From Sulfurovum sp. 16-42-52 (GTDB taxonomy: Bacteria > Campylobacterota > Campylobacteria > Campylobacterales > Sulfurovaceae), in NCBI GenBank assembly GCA_002281755.1, contig NCHB01000002.1, positions 79,602 through 143,601 of the forward strand: 64,000 bases of DNA, in the 5' to 3' direction. Under the pieces are notes generated by a model that was not told the origin of the DNA, searched no databases, and saw only the letters and a program-made list of their open reading frames with translations. Every line of letters begins with the position of its first letter. The first letter of the stretch is position 1. Positions 34,573 to 43,232 of this stretch are shown one piece after another. The position numbers and the translations under genes were made by a program.

Positions 34573-35015
34573 CTTGGGCGCTGCACCTGCACCTTATCGC
34601 TGCTATCGCATGGATAGGCGGGGCATTTTTTATGTTTTTGCTGGGTGTAAGCTTACGGAAAAAAGAAGACCAGCAGGCTGTGTATCCACGTATTGGACCT
34701 ATTTACGGCTATTTTGAAACGGTGGCATTGCTTATCTTGCTTACCACTGGTTACTTCATGATCTCACACAATGGACTTCTAGCCATACTTTTTTCAAACA
34801 TCACCAATGAAGTTATCGATGCTTTGCGTACCAAACTCTACATCGTAGGTGTCATCGTGGTACTCACGGTCATCCACATGACCATCTCACTCATAACACT
34901 GCACCAAGAAAAAACACCCCTTCAGAAGTTTTTTTCCCGTGGCTCCTCGATGGGTATCTTTCTTCTCAATCTTGTCGTGCTGCATTATGCGATGGTGTTG
35001 AGAGACATCTTGTGA
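34569..35015 (+). CDS. CopD-like integral membrane protein
   Basis: 148 aa from the GTG at 34569 (GTGA overlap with the upstream stop). Four membrane helices. HLHLIAAIAWIGGAFFM at the N-terminus and conserved His in helices 1, 3 and 4 resemble the CopD family and related b-haem-like membrane proteins. Possible copper or haem binding. Last gene of the prs-lepA unit. Confidence 0.65.
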   Translation: MTWALHLHLIAAIAWIGGAFFMFLLGVSLRKKEDQQAVYPRIGPIYGYFETVALLILLTTGYFMISHNGLLAILFSNITNEVIDALRTKLYIVGVIVVLTVIHMTISLITLHQEKTPLQKFFSRGSSMGIFLLNLVVLHYAMVLRDIL

Positions 35016-35057
35016 TGATTTCTCTGCCAATTAATCATCCTAACTACCCAGTTTCTA

Positions 35058-35063
35058 TATAAT
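35058..35063 (+). promoter_or_regulatory. -10 element for the GH17-GT2 operon
   Basis: TATAAT within TTCTATATAATTCG, 32 bp before the start codon at 35096. Confidence 0.5.
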
Positions 35064-35095
35064 TCGTTTTATTTTTATCAAAAACAGGATTTGCA

Positions 35096-37681
35096 TTGAG
35101 ATACATCATCAGCGCGTTACTTTTGGCAGCACTTCTTCAGATATTTTATTGGTTAGGCAGTAATGATACGGTCGTTTCTCCCCCTGATGCCAAAGATTCT
35201 ATCCAATCCCTTTCTTATGCACCTTATAGTGGTGGAAGCAGTAAGGAGTTTTTAAGTGAAGAAGAGATTTTTCGTGATCTGAGTTTGCTGAAGCATTTCA
35301 CCAATCAGATACGTGTCTACTCCGCTGAAGATGCACAAAAAGTGTTCCCCTCAGCAAGACAGCTTGGCATGAAAGTGCATTTTGGTTTTTGGCTCTCTGC
35401 CAATGCTGAGGCCAATGCCAAAGAGATTCAGCTTGCCAAAAAACTCATCGATGAGTATTACACTAATATCCAGTCTATTATTGTCGGAAACGAGGTGCTT
35501 TTGCGTAAAGATTTGACATTAGCGCAGTTGGTTGAAGTGATTCGTGATATCAAAAAAATGGTCTACGACATTGATAAACGCTACCCTTACCGCAAATATC
35601 AGCCTCCTGTAAGTACAGCAGAGGTTTGGAATCTCTGGATAGACAATCCAAGTCTGGGCAAAGAAGTTGATTATATCAATATCCACGTACTGCCGTATTG
35701 GGAGACAATAAAAGCTGAACGCTTTATGCAGTTTTTTGAAGAAGTCTATGCGGATATCAAAAAAACTTTTAAAGGTAAAGCGATTGTCGTCGGTGAGTTT
35801 GGCTGGCCAAGCCAAGGCTATAACAATCAAGGCTCAGTTGCCAACCCTGAAAATCAGGCGACGGTGATTAGACGATTTCTCATTTTTGCCAAAAAACAAC
35901 ACATACAGTACAACCTCATGGAAGCCTTTGATCAGCCTTGGAAAGGAAAAGATGAGGGGGGTGTAGGGCAGTATTGGGGTATCTTCGATGCGTATAGGCA
36001 CCAAAAGTTTAACCTTCAAGGTGCTGTTGTCACGGAGCCTTACTGGTTTATCCAGATGGTCGTTGCAGCTATTCTTGGAGCTTTACTGACATTTTTTGGT
36101 CTTCGCAACCAACAGATCAATTTTTTGCATGCGATGACCTACGGTTTGGCGGCACAGGGCATCTCTTTTGGTATCGTGATGTCAGCAGTGTATCCGTTTA
36201 CACATTATATGAATTTTGGTGTGTGGGTGATGTGGGTGATGGGAACGGTGCTGATGATACCGCTGACTGTCATCACCCTTGCCAAGGCAAACGAACTCTT
36301 CAGATGTACCATCGGGCTTAAACCGCAAAGGCTCATACCGCTTGATCTTAAATCCAATCATGTGCCTTTTGTCAGCATCCATGTACCCGCCTATAAAGAA
36401 CAGCCTCATGTACTTGAAGAGACACTGCTTGCCCTGTCCAAACTAAACTATACCAACTATGAAGTTCTGGTGATTATCAACAATACCCCTGAAGCACACT
36501 ACAAAGAGCCAATCAAAGCGTTGTGCGAAAAGCTTGGTTCACACTTTGTCTATCTTGACATCACCTGTACAGGGTTTAAAGCAGGTGCGCTCAATGAAGC
36601 ACTGGCTTATACCAACCCCAAAACAGAGATTTTAGCAATTATTGATGCGGATTATGTTTTGAGTCCAAATTGGCTGGTTGATCTGGTGCCCATCTTTGAT
36701 GATCCAAAAGTTGCTTTGGTGCAAGCACCGCAAGACCATAGAGATGGAAATGAGTCATTGCTTAAGACTGCGATGAATGCCGAGTATGCAGGCTTTTTTG
36801 ATATCGGTATGGTGGTGCGAAATGAAGAAAATGCCATCGTGGCACACGGAACGATGCTGATGGTAAAAAAATCCGCTTTTGATGAAGTGGGGCAATGGAC
36901 TACCGATACCATTGTTGAAGACAGTGAACTCGGGCTCAGACTCTTTGAAGCAGGGTACATCGCACATTATACCAATCGCCGCTATGGCTACGGTTTGCTT
37001 CCTGACACCATAGAAGCCTTCAAAAATCAACGTCATCGCTGGGCATACGGGGCGATACAGATACTCAAAAAACACTGGCAGCATTTTAAACCTTCCTCTA
37101 CCACGCTGACGCCAGCACAAAAACACCATTTTATTACAGGGTGGTTTTTCTGGCTTTCTGATGCCTTGGGGACGGTTGCGTCGGTTTTAAATATTATATG
37201 GGTACCTGTGATCATTTTTGTAGGGGTGACCATTCCTACGATTGCGCTTACTGTACCTATTTTGATGGCTTTTTTGGTCAATGTCATCCATGCTTTTATA
37301 CTCTACAGAACACGGGTAAAAGCAAACCTGTTTCACTCTCTTTTGGGTGCTATTGCTGCAATGAGTCTGCAACTGACCATATTTAAAGCGGTTTTTGATG
37401 GCTTTGTCAAAGACGGTCTTCCGTTTAAACGCACAGAAAAGGGCGGAAACAGTAAAAAGAGTGCAAAGAGTCCTATTAAAAATGAGCTTATCTTGGCGAC
37501 CTTGTTGCTTGCGTCTTTTGTGGCACTCATCGTAACCAATGAGCAGGAGATAGTTGAAGTTTATCTTTTTGCTGCAACACTGTTTGTGCAGAGTATCCCT
37601 TATGTCTCAGCGATTATTCTTCGAATGATTGAAATTAGCTCTTCCAAAAAAACACTTTTGGTACAGGAGCAAGGTGAATGA
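35096..37681 (+). CDS. GH17-GT2 fusion, probable beta-1,3-glucan synthase (NdvB-like)
   Basis: 861 aa from a TTG start with AGGA at good spacing. N-terminal membrane anchor, then a periplasmic glycoside hydrolase family 17 domain (about 35-310) with acid/base NEVLLR (Glu136) and nucleophile GEFGWPS (about Glu234). Several membrane helices follow, then a GT2 domain (about 420-670) with the FVSIHVPAYKE start, DADYVLSPNW, VEDSELGLRLFEAGY and QRHRWAYG (Q-x-x-RW processivity motif), then more helices. In Pseudomonas and Bradyrhizobium such fusions make periplasmic or cyclic beta-glucans, the GH17 part acting as a transglycosylase. Overlaps the next gene by 4 bp. Confidence 0.85.
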   Translation: MRYIISALLLAALLQIFYWLGSNDTVVSPPDAKDSIQSLSYAPYSGGSSKEFLSEEEIFRDLSLLKHFTNQIRVYSAEDAQKVFPSARQLGMKVHFGFWLSANAEANAKEIQLAKKLIDEYYTNIQSIIVGNEVLLRKDLTLAQLVEVIRDIKKMVYDIDKRYPYRKYQPPVSTAEVWNLWIDNPSLGKEVDYINIHVLPYWETIKAERFMQFFEEVYADIKKTFKGKAIVVGEFGWPSQGYNNQGSVANPENQATVIRRFLIFAKKQHIQYNLMEAFDQPWKGKDEGGVGQYWGIFDAYRHQKFNLQGAVVTEPYWFIQMVVAAILGALLTFFGLRNQQINFLHAMTYGLAAQGISFGIVMSAVYPFTHYMNFGVWVMWVMGTVLMIPLTVITLAKANELFRCTIGLKPQRLIPLDLKSNHVPFVSIHVPAYKEQPHVLEETLLALSKLNYTNYEVLVIINNTPEAHYKEPIKALCEKLGSHFVYLDITCTGFKAGALNEALAYTNPKTEILAIIDADYVLSPNWLVDLVPIFDDPKVALVQAPQDHRDGNESLLKTAMNAEYAGFFDIGMVVRNEENAIVAHGTMLMVKKSAFDEVGQWTTDTIVEDSELGLRLFEAGYIAHYTNRRYGYGLLPDTIEAFKNQRHRWAYGAIQILKKHWQHFKPSSTTLTPAQKHHFITGWFFWLSDALGTVASVLNIIWVPVIIFVGVTIPTIALTVPILMAFLVNVIHAFILYRTRVKANLFHSLLGAIAAMSLQLTIFKAVFDGFVKDGLPFKRTEKGGNSKKSAKSPIKNELILATLLLASFVALIVTNEQEIVEVYLFAATLFVQSIPYVSAIILRMIEISSSKKTLLVQEQGE

Positions 37682-39612
37682 TGCGCAAAAAACTATTGGC
37701 GATACTCGCAGGACTTGGCGTGATTGTTCTGTTTTGGTACCTTTTGGGTGAAGTGTTTGTCCTTAGAGATAGCGCAAAGCCTGTAACAAAACTCCAATGT
37801 ATCTCTTATGCACCCTTTTCAAAAGAGCAGTCGCCTTTTGATTTTGATGATGGTATGGTTATCTCTGAGCAACAAATCAAAAAAGATTTGGCACTTCTTT
37901 CGGTCTATACCGACTGCATTAGAACCTACTCAACCGTCGGACTTGAAGCCATACCGCAAATCGCAAGAGATCTCGGTATGCAGATGTATATGGGTGCATG
38001 GGTAAGCAGTGATGAAGTGACCACGGAACGAGAGATAGCCACACTCATAAAACTTGCTGGCAAATACCCAGACGTCGTTCGCGCGGTGATTGTCGGGAAT
38101 GAAGTACTGCTTAGAGGTGATACCTCAGATGTTCAGCTAACAGACTACATCCAAAAAGTCAAACAGGCACTCCCCAACGTGCCTGTTACCTACGCTGACG
38201 TGTGGGAGTTTTGGCTTAAGTACCCTAAAGTAGCCCAAGCAACAGATTTTGTAACCATACACATTTTGCCTTACTGGGAAGATGACCCGATGAATATTGA
38301 GCATGCGATCGCCCACTTGGAAGAGGTAAGAGAAGAGGTGCAAAAAACCCTTGGCAAGAGTGATATCCTTATCGGTGAGACGGGATGGCCCTCTGAGGGC
38401 AGGATGAGAGAAGATGCGCTTCCGAGTAAAATCAACCAAGCTCTGTTTATAAGAGAGTTCGTCAAACTGGCAGAGCAAAAAGGATGGCGTTACAATCTCA
38501 TCGAAGCCTTTGATCAGCCGTGGAAACGTGTCAACGAAGGTGCAGTAGGGGGCTTTTGGGGTCTGTTTGATGCCGATAGAAACGATAAAAAAGTGCTGTA
38601 TGGAGATGTCTCCAACTTTCCACACTATCAAAGCCTTGCCTGGGGTTCTGTACTGCTTTTTCTTGCATTTGCCTTTTTGCTGAAAAACGCTGCACTCCAA
38701 ACCCGATCCATCGTTTTTTTTACTTCCCTTAATGCACTGTTTGCCATTTTGTTTATGATGCAGATGGAACAATACAGTGTCACAACACGAAGCAATTTTG
38801 AACTTTTATGGGCTGTGTGTGTCTCCTTGGTGCATCTGTTGATTTACTATCTGTTACTTGTGTTTATCGCAAATGGTACAAAGCCTCAGTCTATCAGTCT
38901 GGATGCACTTTTCTTGAAAAAAATCTTGACTCCTGATGTACTGCTGCAGCTTTTGTTTGTTTTCTCTTTTGTGTTGGTCGTTATCTCCAATCTTGCCCTC
39001 GCTTTTGAAGGACGATATCGCAATTTTGAAATTTATATCTTTATGATTTCGCTCATTTCATTTGGGTATTTGTATGGCAAAAATCTTCAGATGTTTGCTT
39101 TGGGTAGGTTTGCAAAAGTCTCTTTTGTGCTGCTTGTCCTTACTTCACTGGCGCTTGTGTTCAATGAAGGCTGGCTCAATCTATTTTCTGACGTTTGGGT
39201 TGTCATCGCACTGGGGTATGCGTACCTTTTATACCGAGGCACACAAGAGGTTGCCTATAGTGATCTTAAGTCTATCGTAGTGTATCTGGCGGGATTTTTT
39301 GCCCTCTTTGCTGCGTTGAGATTTGGCATTTTGTCAAACAAAGCACTTATTCTTGCCTGCCAAATGCAAGAGGCTACTTGGGTATGTGAGATAAAAAGTG
39401 CATTGGGACTGGCGGCGTACCATGATGTATTTGGCACTTTAGCCATTTTCACAGCACTGTTTGCCTTGGTGAAGAAGCAGAAATTTACTTCCCTTTTGGC
39501 ATTGTTCTTCAGTGTGGGTGCCTTGATGCTCTTTAACACCTTACTGGGATCGATTGCTTTTGTAGTCTCCCTGTTTCTGCTTACCAAGGATGAAGCGTCT
39601 TTTACGAGATAA
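37678..39612 (+). CDS. Membrane GH17 protein, glucan-modifying (NdvC-like)
   Basis: 644 aa. N-terminal anchor, second GH17 domain (about 35-310) paralogous to the upstream one, with NEVLLR (about 142) and GETGWPS (about 232) and the same EAFDQPWK end. The C-terminal half (about 320-640) is nine or ten membrane helices with no recognised motif, perhaps a lipid or glucan channel. ATG at 37678 overlaps the upstream stop; a second ATG follows at once. It probably ring-closes, branches or transglycosylates the glucan made by the fusion protein. Confidence 0.82.
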   Translation: MMRKKLLAILAGLGVIVLFWYLLGEVFVLRDSAKPVTKLQCISYAPFSKEQSPFDFDDGMVISEQQIKKDLALLSVYTDCIRTYSTVGLEAIPQIARDLGMQMYMGAWVSSDEVTTEREIATLIKLAGKYPDVVRAVIVGNEVLLRGDTSDVQLTDYIQKVKQALPNVPVTYADVWEFWLKYPKVAQATDFVTIHILPYWEDDPMNIEHAIAHLEEVREEVQKTLGKSDILIGETGWPSEGRMREDALPSKINQALFIREFVKLAEQKGWRYNLIEAFDQPWKRVNEGAVGGFWGLFDADRNDKKVLYGDVSNFPHYQSLAWGSVLLFLAFAFLLKNAALQTRSIVFFTSLNALFAILFMMQMEQYSVTTRSNFELLWAVCVSLVHLLIYYLLLVFIANGTKPQSISLDALFLKKILTPDVLLQLLFVFSFVLVVISNLALAFEGRYRNFEIYIFMISLISFGYLYGKNLQMFALGRFAKVSFVLLVLTSLALVFNEGWLNLFSDVWVVIALGYAYLLYRGTQEVAYSDLKSIVVYLAGFFALFAALRFGILSNKALILACQMQEATWVCEIKSALGLAAYHDVFGTLAIFTALFALVKKQKFTSLLALFFSVGALMLFNTLLGSIAFVVSLFLLTKDEASFTR

Positions 39613-39640
39613 AACCATACCGGTTTGAGTCAGACTGTGC

Positions 39641-39646
39641 TATACT
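39641..39646 (+). promoter_or_regulatory. -10 element for the lysine-rich protein gene
   Basis: TATACT, 43 bp before the ATG at 39690, so the last two genes of this group may also be expressed separately from the GH17 genes. Confidence 0.4.
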
Positions 39647-39689
39647 TAATCATAATAAAAAGTGATTTATGATGTGTCTCAAAGGAGTA

Positions 39690-40274
39690 AGTATGATATC
39701 TAAAGCAGTAATGATGGTCTTGTTTTCGAGTATGGTGTTCTCACAAGAGAGTTCAGGTTTGTCCCAAAGGCTCAATGCCATAGATGCACAAGAAGAAGAG
39801 ATGCTCTCTTCCTTTGAGAAAATCAAAAAAGAGCAGGAAATCAAAGAAGAACAACAAAACGAAGAAAATATAACTATTTCCCAAATGCCTTCTGTAGAAG
39901 AAAAAACGGTGAGAGTTCCCCGGATTGAGTCTGAACAAAGAGATGAAACAGCCCAAAATGAGACTATAAAGACTGACACCGAAGAAAAGGCTACACCTGA
40001 TACACGAACCATAGAAAAAACTGAAGAGACAATACCTCAACCCATACCGTCCAAACCTACTGCGGTTAAATCAAAAAAGCATTCTACAAAAAAGGTAAAG
40101 ACAAAAAAGCATACGAAAAAAACAGCTAGAAAATCTGTCAAGAAAAAAAAGCCCCTTGCAGCCAAAACAGAACCTGTAAAACCTGCATCTGCTGTGATCA
40201 TACCTTCACCTGAGCCTACACCGAAAAAAAGAACAGCACTGGAGCATCTGGAGTCTGTACTTAACCTAAAATAA
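39690..40274 (+). CDS. Secreted lysine-rich protein
   Basis: 194 aa from the ATG at 39690, preceded by AAAGGAGTAAGT. Short signal peptide (MISKAVMMVLFSSMVFS-Q). An acidic Glu/Gln-rich N-terminal half (coiled coil about 25-70) is followed by a strongly basic Lys/Thr tail (about 125-165, repeats like KKVKTKKHTKK) resembling histone H1 tails. No known domain. Placed behind the glucan genes; a secreted polycation could bind an anionic polymer. That is inference. Confidence 0.65.
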   Translation, partial: SMISKAVMMVLFSSMVFSQESSGLSQRLNAIDAQEEEMLSSFEKIKKEQEIKEEQQNEENITISQMPSVEEKTVRVPRIESEQRDETAQNETIKTDTEEKATPDTRTIEKTEETIPQPIPSKPTAVKSKKHSTKKVKTKKHTKKTARKSVKKKKPLAAKTEPVKPASAVIIPSPEPTPKKRTALEHLESVLNLK

Positions 40275-40284
40275 CGGAGTGTTT

Positions 40285-40860
40285 ATGAATGACAAGATAC
40301 AAACAATCATCGATGAAATAGAAGCCATGAAGCAAAAGCTTGCTGAGGAGATCGAACAGCATGAAAAACATATCGGCTATGAGATTAAAAACGGTTATGT
40401 GAGATTTGAGCATGAGGTGCTTGTAAAACAAAAAGAAAATATGAAAAATCTTTTCGCGTGGTTTGGTGATATTCCGCTTTTGCATCTACTGAGTGCACCG
40501 CTTATCTATGCGATGGTGATTCCAGCAGTGATTTTAGATGTGATACTTTTTGTCTACACGCTGGTTGTTTTTCGTATCTACAAATTTGAACCCATTAAGC
40601 GCAGTGATTATATTGTTTTTGATCGTCAGTACCTTGGCTACTTGAATTCCATTGAAAAACTCAACTGTATGTACTGTTCTTATTTCAACGGTTTGATGCA
40701 GTACGCTTCAGCTATAGCAGGAAGAACGGAACTTTTTTTCTGCCCCATTAAACATGCAAAAAAGATTGCGTATGAGCCTCCATTTTATTATCGTTATTTG
40801 TCTTATGGAGACGGTGAGGCGTATCAGAAAAAGCTCAAAGCACTCCGTGAGAATGATTAA
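40285..40860 (+). CDS. Hypothetical membrane protein
   Basis: 191 aa from the ATG at 40285 with CGGAG upstream; a GTG two codons earlier is possible. N-terminal helix (1-60), two membrane segments (about 68-105), then a soluble part with NCMYCSYFNG and FFCPIKHAKK, giving three cysteines that may bind metal. The pattern YDPIxRxDYIxxDRxxLxYLN is familiar from small conserved membrane proteins of Proteobacteria but I cannot name the family. Probably expressed with the lysine-rich gene (10-bp gap). Confidence 0.65.
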   Translation: MNDKIQTIIDEIEAMKQKLAEEIEQHEKHIGYEIKNGYVRFEHEVLVKQKENMKNLFAWFGDIPLLHLLSAPLIYAMVIPAVILDVILFVYTLVVFRIYKFEPIKRSDYIVFDRQYLGYLNSIEKLNCMYCSYFNGLMQYASAIAGRTELFFCPIKHAKKIAYEPPFYYRYLSYGDGEAYQKKLKALREND

Positions 40861-40938
40861 AAGAAACAGCAAAACCCATTATCAAAGAAGATAAATCATA
40901 ATCCGAAATGAAAACTGTCTGAATTGTAACGTGAAGAG

Positions 40939-40972
40939 TAAAATAGAATGAAAAATAATTTTTCCTATTTTA
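40939..40972. terminator. AT-rich hairpin
   Basis: TAAAATAG (40939-40946) / CTATTTTA (40965-40972) with an inner AAAAAT/ATTTTT stem. It likely terminates transcription after the membrane-protein gene. The remaining 40861-41146 gap holds an imperfect GGCA-CAG/CTG-TGCC hairpin (about 41041-41068) and the promoter at 41102. Confidence 0.45.
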
Positions 40973-41101
40973 TGCTATTTTTTAATTCATTATACAATTA
41001 TAGGTACCTTTGTTCTTTAAAAAATGTTAGTATTTTATATGGCACGCAGCTTTAAAAATATCTGTGCCCATGAACTGTAGCCAAAGAGGAATCAAGTATG
41101 G

Positions 41102-41107
41102 TATAAT
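41102..41107 (+). promoter_or_regulatory. -10 element for the Crp/Fnr gene
   Basis: TATAAT in ATGGTATAATAAAA, 40 bp before the ATG. Confidence 0.5.
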
Positions 41108-41146
41108 AAAATATTATGCTTTTTATGTGTATAAAAAGGAGTAAAT

Positions 41147-41809
41147 ATGCTAGAAAAATTACCTCTTGAGATAGACCAAAGTACATTGCATCACGATATT
41201 GAAAGATTTGCAAAAGTAGAACTTTTTTCCAAAGGAGACTCTATCTTTACGCCAGAAGAGATGCGTAGAAAGTTCTTTTTTGTACTTGACGGCAGAATCA
41301 AAGTTTCTCAGGTTAATTCACAAGATGGAAAAGAGCAGATTTTGAAGATATTGACCCATGGAGATATGTACGATGTGGTAACGCTTATGGATGATAAAAT
41401 TCATGAGAATCTACTGCATGCATTGGATAAAGTGACTCTTGTTGTCTTTCCTATGGAAGTAGTGAAACGCTGGATACATGAAGATTCTGATTTTAACCAA
41501 CTGCTGTTTCCTTATATTGCAAAACAAATACGGGATACTGAAGAGTTGGCACTAGACCTTTCATTTTATGATATATCTACCAGACTCTTAAAGTTGATTT
41601 ATAAGAATATAAACCAGTCAAATCCAACCCAACCCAACCTTTTACGCAATCTCTCACATGAAGAGATTGCCAGCCTTATAGGAACCGTACGCAAAGTACT
41701 GAACCGCCACATTCAAACACTCAAGCATGACGGTATCATTGATGTAGAGCACAAAAATATCAAACTTAAAGATACACAAAAACTCCTAGATCAACTCTCT
41801 TCGTTGTAA
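41147..41809 (+). CDS. Crp/Fnr-family transcriptional regulator
   Basis: 220 aa. Cyclic-nucleotide-binding-fold sensor domain (about 25-125, FFFVLDGRIKVSQVNSQDGKEQILKILTHGDMYDVV), dimerisation helix, and a C-terminal winged helix (about 150-215) with the recognition helix LSHEEIASLIGTVRKVLNRHIQTLKHDGII. There is no N-terminal cysteine cluster, so it is not an Fe-S Fnr; haem, NO or metabolite sensing is open. It sits directly ahead of the Hsp20 pair, which it could control. Confidence 0.9.
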   Translation: MLEKLPLEIDQSTLHHDIERFAKVELFSKGDSIFTPEEMRRKFFFVLDGRIKVSQVNSQDGKEQILKILTHGDMYDVVTLMDDKIHENLLHALDKVTLVVFPMEVVKRWIHEDSDFNQLLFPYIAKQIRDTEELALDLSFYDISTRLLKLIYKNINQSNPTQPNLLRNLSHEEIASLIGTVRKVLNRHIQTLKHDGIIDVEHKNIKLKDTQKLLDQLSSL

Positions 41810-41862
41810 CACATTTTTACAAAATGGTACTAAAGTAGCAGACAGCTGGTTTGGAATAGTAC

Positions 41863-41868
41863 TATACT
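41863..41868 (+). promoter_or_regulatory. -10 element for the Hsp20 genes
   Basis: TATACT, 27 bp before the first Hsp20 start. No HAIR, CIRCE or ROSE element recognised in the 86-bp gap. Confidence 0.4.
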
Positions 41869-41895
41869 TACTTATCTCAAATAAAAGGATTTAGT

Positions 41896-42342
41896 ATGTA
41901 TGTTACACAATATAACCCAGCCAAAGAGCTTCAAGAGTTTAGAAAAGGGTTTAAATATTTTGATTCGTTTCTAGATAATTTATTGGAAAACAAAGCAAGC
42001 CTGAGTAAAACAGACTTTAGCCCTACGGTTAATACAAGAGAGGGAGAACATGCCTATCATGTTGAAGTTGACCTACCGGGTGTCAAAAAAGAAGATATTC
42101 ATGTAGATATCAAAGAGAATGTTCTGACAATCTCTGGTGAGAGAAAAACCAAAAAAGAGATACAAGAAGAGGATTATTACAAAATTGAAAGTGCTTACGG
42201 TAAGTTTGAAAGAAGTTTTACCCTTCCTGAAAACATAGATGTGGAAAATATTCATGCAGAGTCACAAGACGGTGTACTTGAAGTGATTATCCCAAAACTT
42301 GGAAAAGTAGATAAACAGCCTAAACGTATAGAGATTAAATAA
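41896..42342 (+). CDS. Hsp20-family small heat-shock protein, copy 1
   Basis: 148 aa. ATP-independent holdase that binds unfolding proteins. The alpha-crystallin domain (about 42-138) shows FSPTVNTREGEHAYHVEVDLPGVKKEDI, LTISGERK, the conserved FERSFTLPE arm and a C-terminal extension; the usual C-terminal I-x-I motif is represented by PKRIEIK. AAAAGGAT precedes the ATG. Tandem with copy 2, 6 bp downstream. Confidence 0.95.
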   Translation: MYVTQYNPAKELQEFRKGFKYFDSFLDNLLENKASLSKTDFSPTVNTREGEHAYHVEVDLPGVKKEDIHVDIKENVLTISGERKTKKEIQEEDYYKIESAYGKFERSFTLPENIDVENIHAESQDGVLEVIIPKLGKVDKQPKRIEIK

Positions 42343-42348
42343 GGACTT

Positions 42349-42777
42349 ATGATGGATATTATTGAAAAAACAAAAGAAATTGGAAATGAAATTGAAGAGA
42401 GTTTGGAAAAAGGGTATGAAAAAGGAAAAGAGATACTCAGCAATGTAGCCAGTCATCTTCCTTTTGCCAATCTTGCCAAGAAGAAAAGCGGAGATTTTCA
42501 TGTTGAGATCGATATGCCCGGTGTCAAAAAAGAAGATATCGAGGTGAGAATCGATAACAATATTTTGACGGTAAGCGGTGAGAGAAAAATGAAAAAAGAG
42601 GTAAAAAAGAAAGACTATTATCTGATGGAGAGTTCATTTGGAAGAATAGAGAGAAGTTTTTCTCTTCCTAAAGGAATTGATCAGGATAAGATTAGCGCCC
42701 AATACAAAGATGGCAGACTGGTCATAGACCTTGAAAAAGAAGAGAGTTCCAAGCCCAAAGCCATAGAGGTCAAATAA
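42349..42777 (+). CDS. Hsp20-family small heat-shock protein, copy 2
   Basis: 142 aa. Same alpha-crystallin layout as copy 1 (VEIDMPGVKKEDIEVRID, LTVSGERK, IERSFSLPKGID), about half identical to it, but with a different N-terminal region (Glu/Lys helix 1-45) that in these proteins sets oligomer size and client choice. Two small Hsps with different N-termini usually form hetero-oligomers. AAGGAC lies before ATGATG. Confidence 0.94.
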   Translation: MMDIIEKTKEIGNEIEESLEKGYEKGKEILSNVASHLPFANLAKKKSGDFHVEIDMPGVKKEDIEVRIDNNILTVSGERKMKKEVKKKDYYLMESSFGRIERSFSLPKGIDQDKISAQYKDGRLVIDLEKEESSKPKAIEVK

Positions 42778-42805
42778 TCTTTTAAAGTGCCGGTATCTTG
42801 TATAG

Positions 42806-43219
42806 CTATAACTTTAATGGCGGTTGTTTGACTTTTGCACGCAAGTGATTGATGGATCTTAGAACAGAGGGATGTTTTAAAATCCAGATTTCAACTTTGT
42901 ATTTGTGAGGAAAGTCCAGAAGAAATATGCCGATGAGTATCGTGAGTATGCCCTGACCGGGTAAAAACAGCATGGCTACTCCGCCGAGTATAAAAAGAAT
43001 CCCCAGCATATTTTTAAGCAAAAGAATTATCCAGCGTACGATTTTGGAATGTTTGCGCCACAAATGTCTTTGGCGTTTGGGATGTGAAAAATAATCGGCA
43101 GGAATACGTGCAACTACCCATGAAATGAGTAAAAGAGAAAAAATAAAACCTACAACAGAAGCGATGGTCAAGGGGAGTAAATAGTCTTGATACTGGGATA
43201 GAAATGCACTCAATGACAT
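42806..43219 (-). CDS. PGPGW-type membrane protein
   Basis: 137 aa, three membrane segments. The central LFILGGVAMLFLPGQGILTILIGIFLLDFP matches the putative transmembrane protein (PGPGW) family, in which a P-G-x-G turn joins two helices. Function unknown. It follows the exchanger gene by 13 bp on the minus strand. Confidence 0.7.
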   Translation of the reverse strand: MSLSAFLSQYQDYLLPLTIASVVGFIFSLLLISWVVARIPADYFSHPKRQRHLWRKHSKIVRWIILLLKNMLGILFILGGVAMLFLPGQGILTILIGIFLLDFPHKYKVEIWILKHPSVLRSINHLRAKVKQPPLKL

Positions 43220-43232
43220 AGTGTAAACTACC

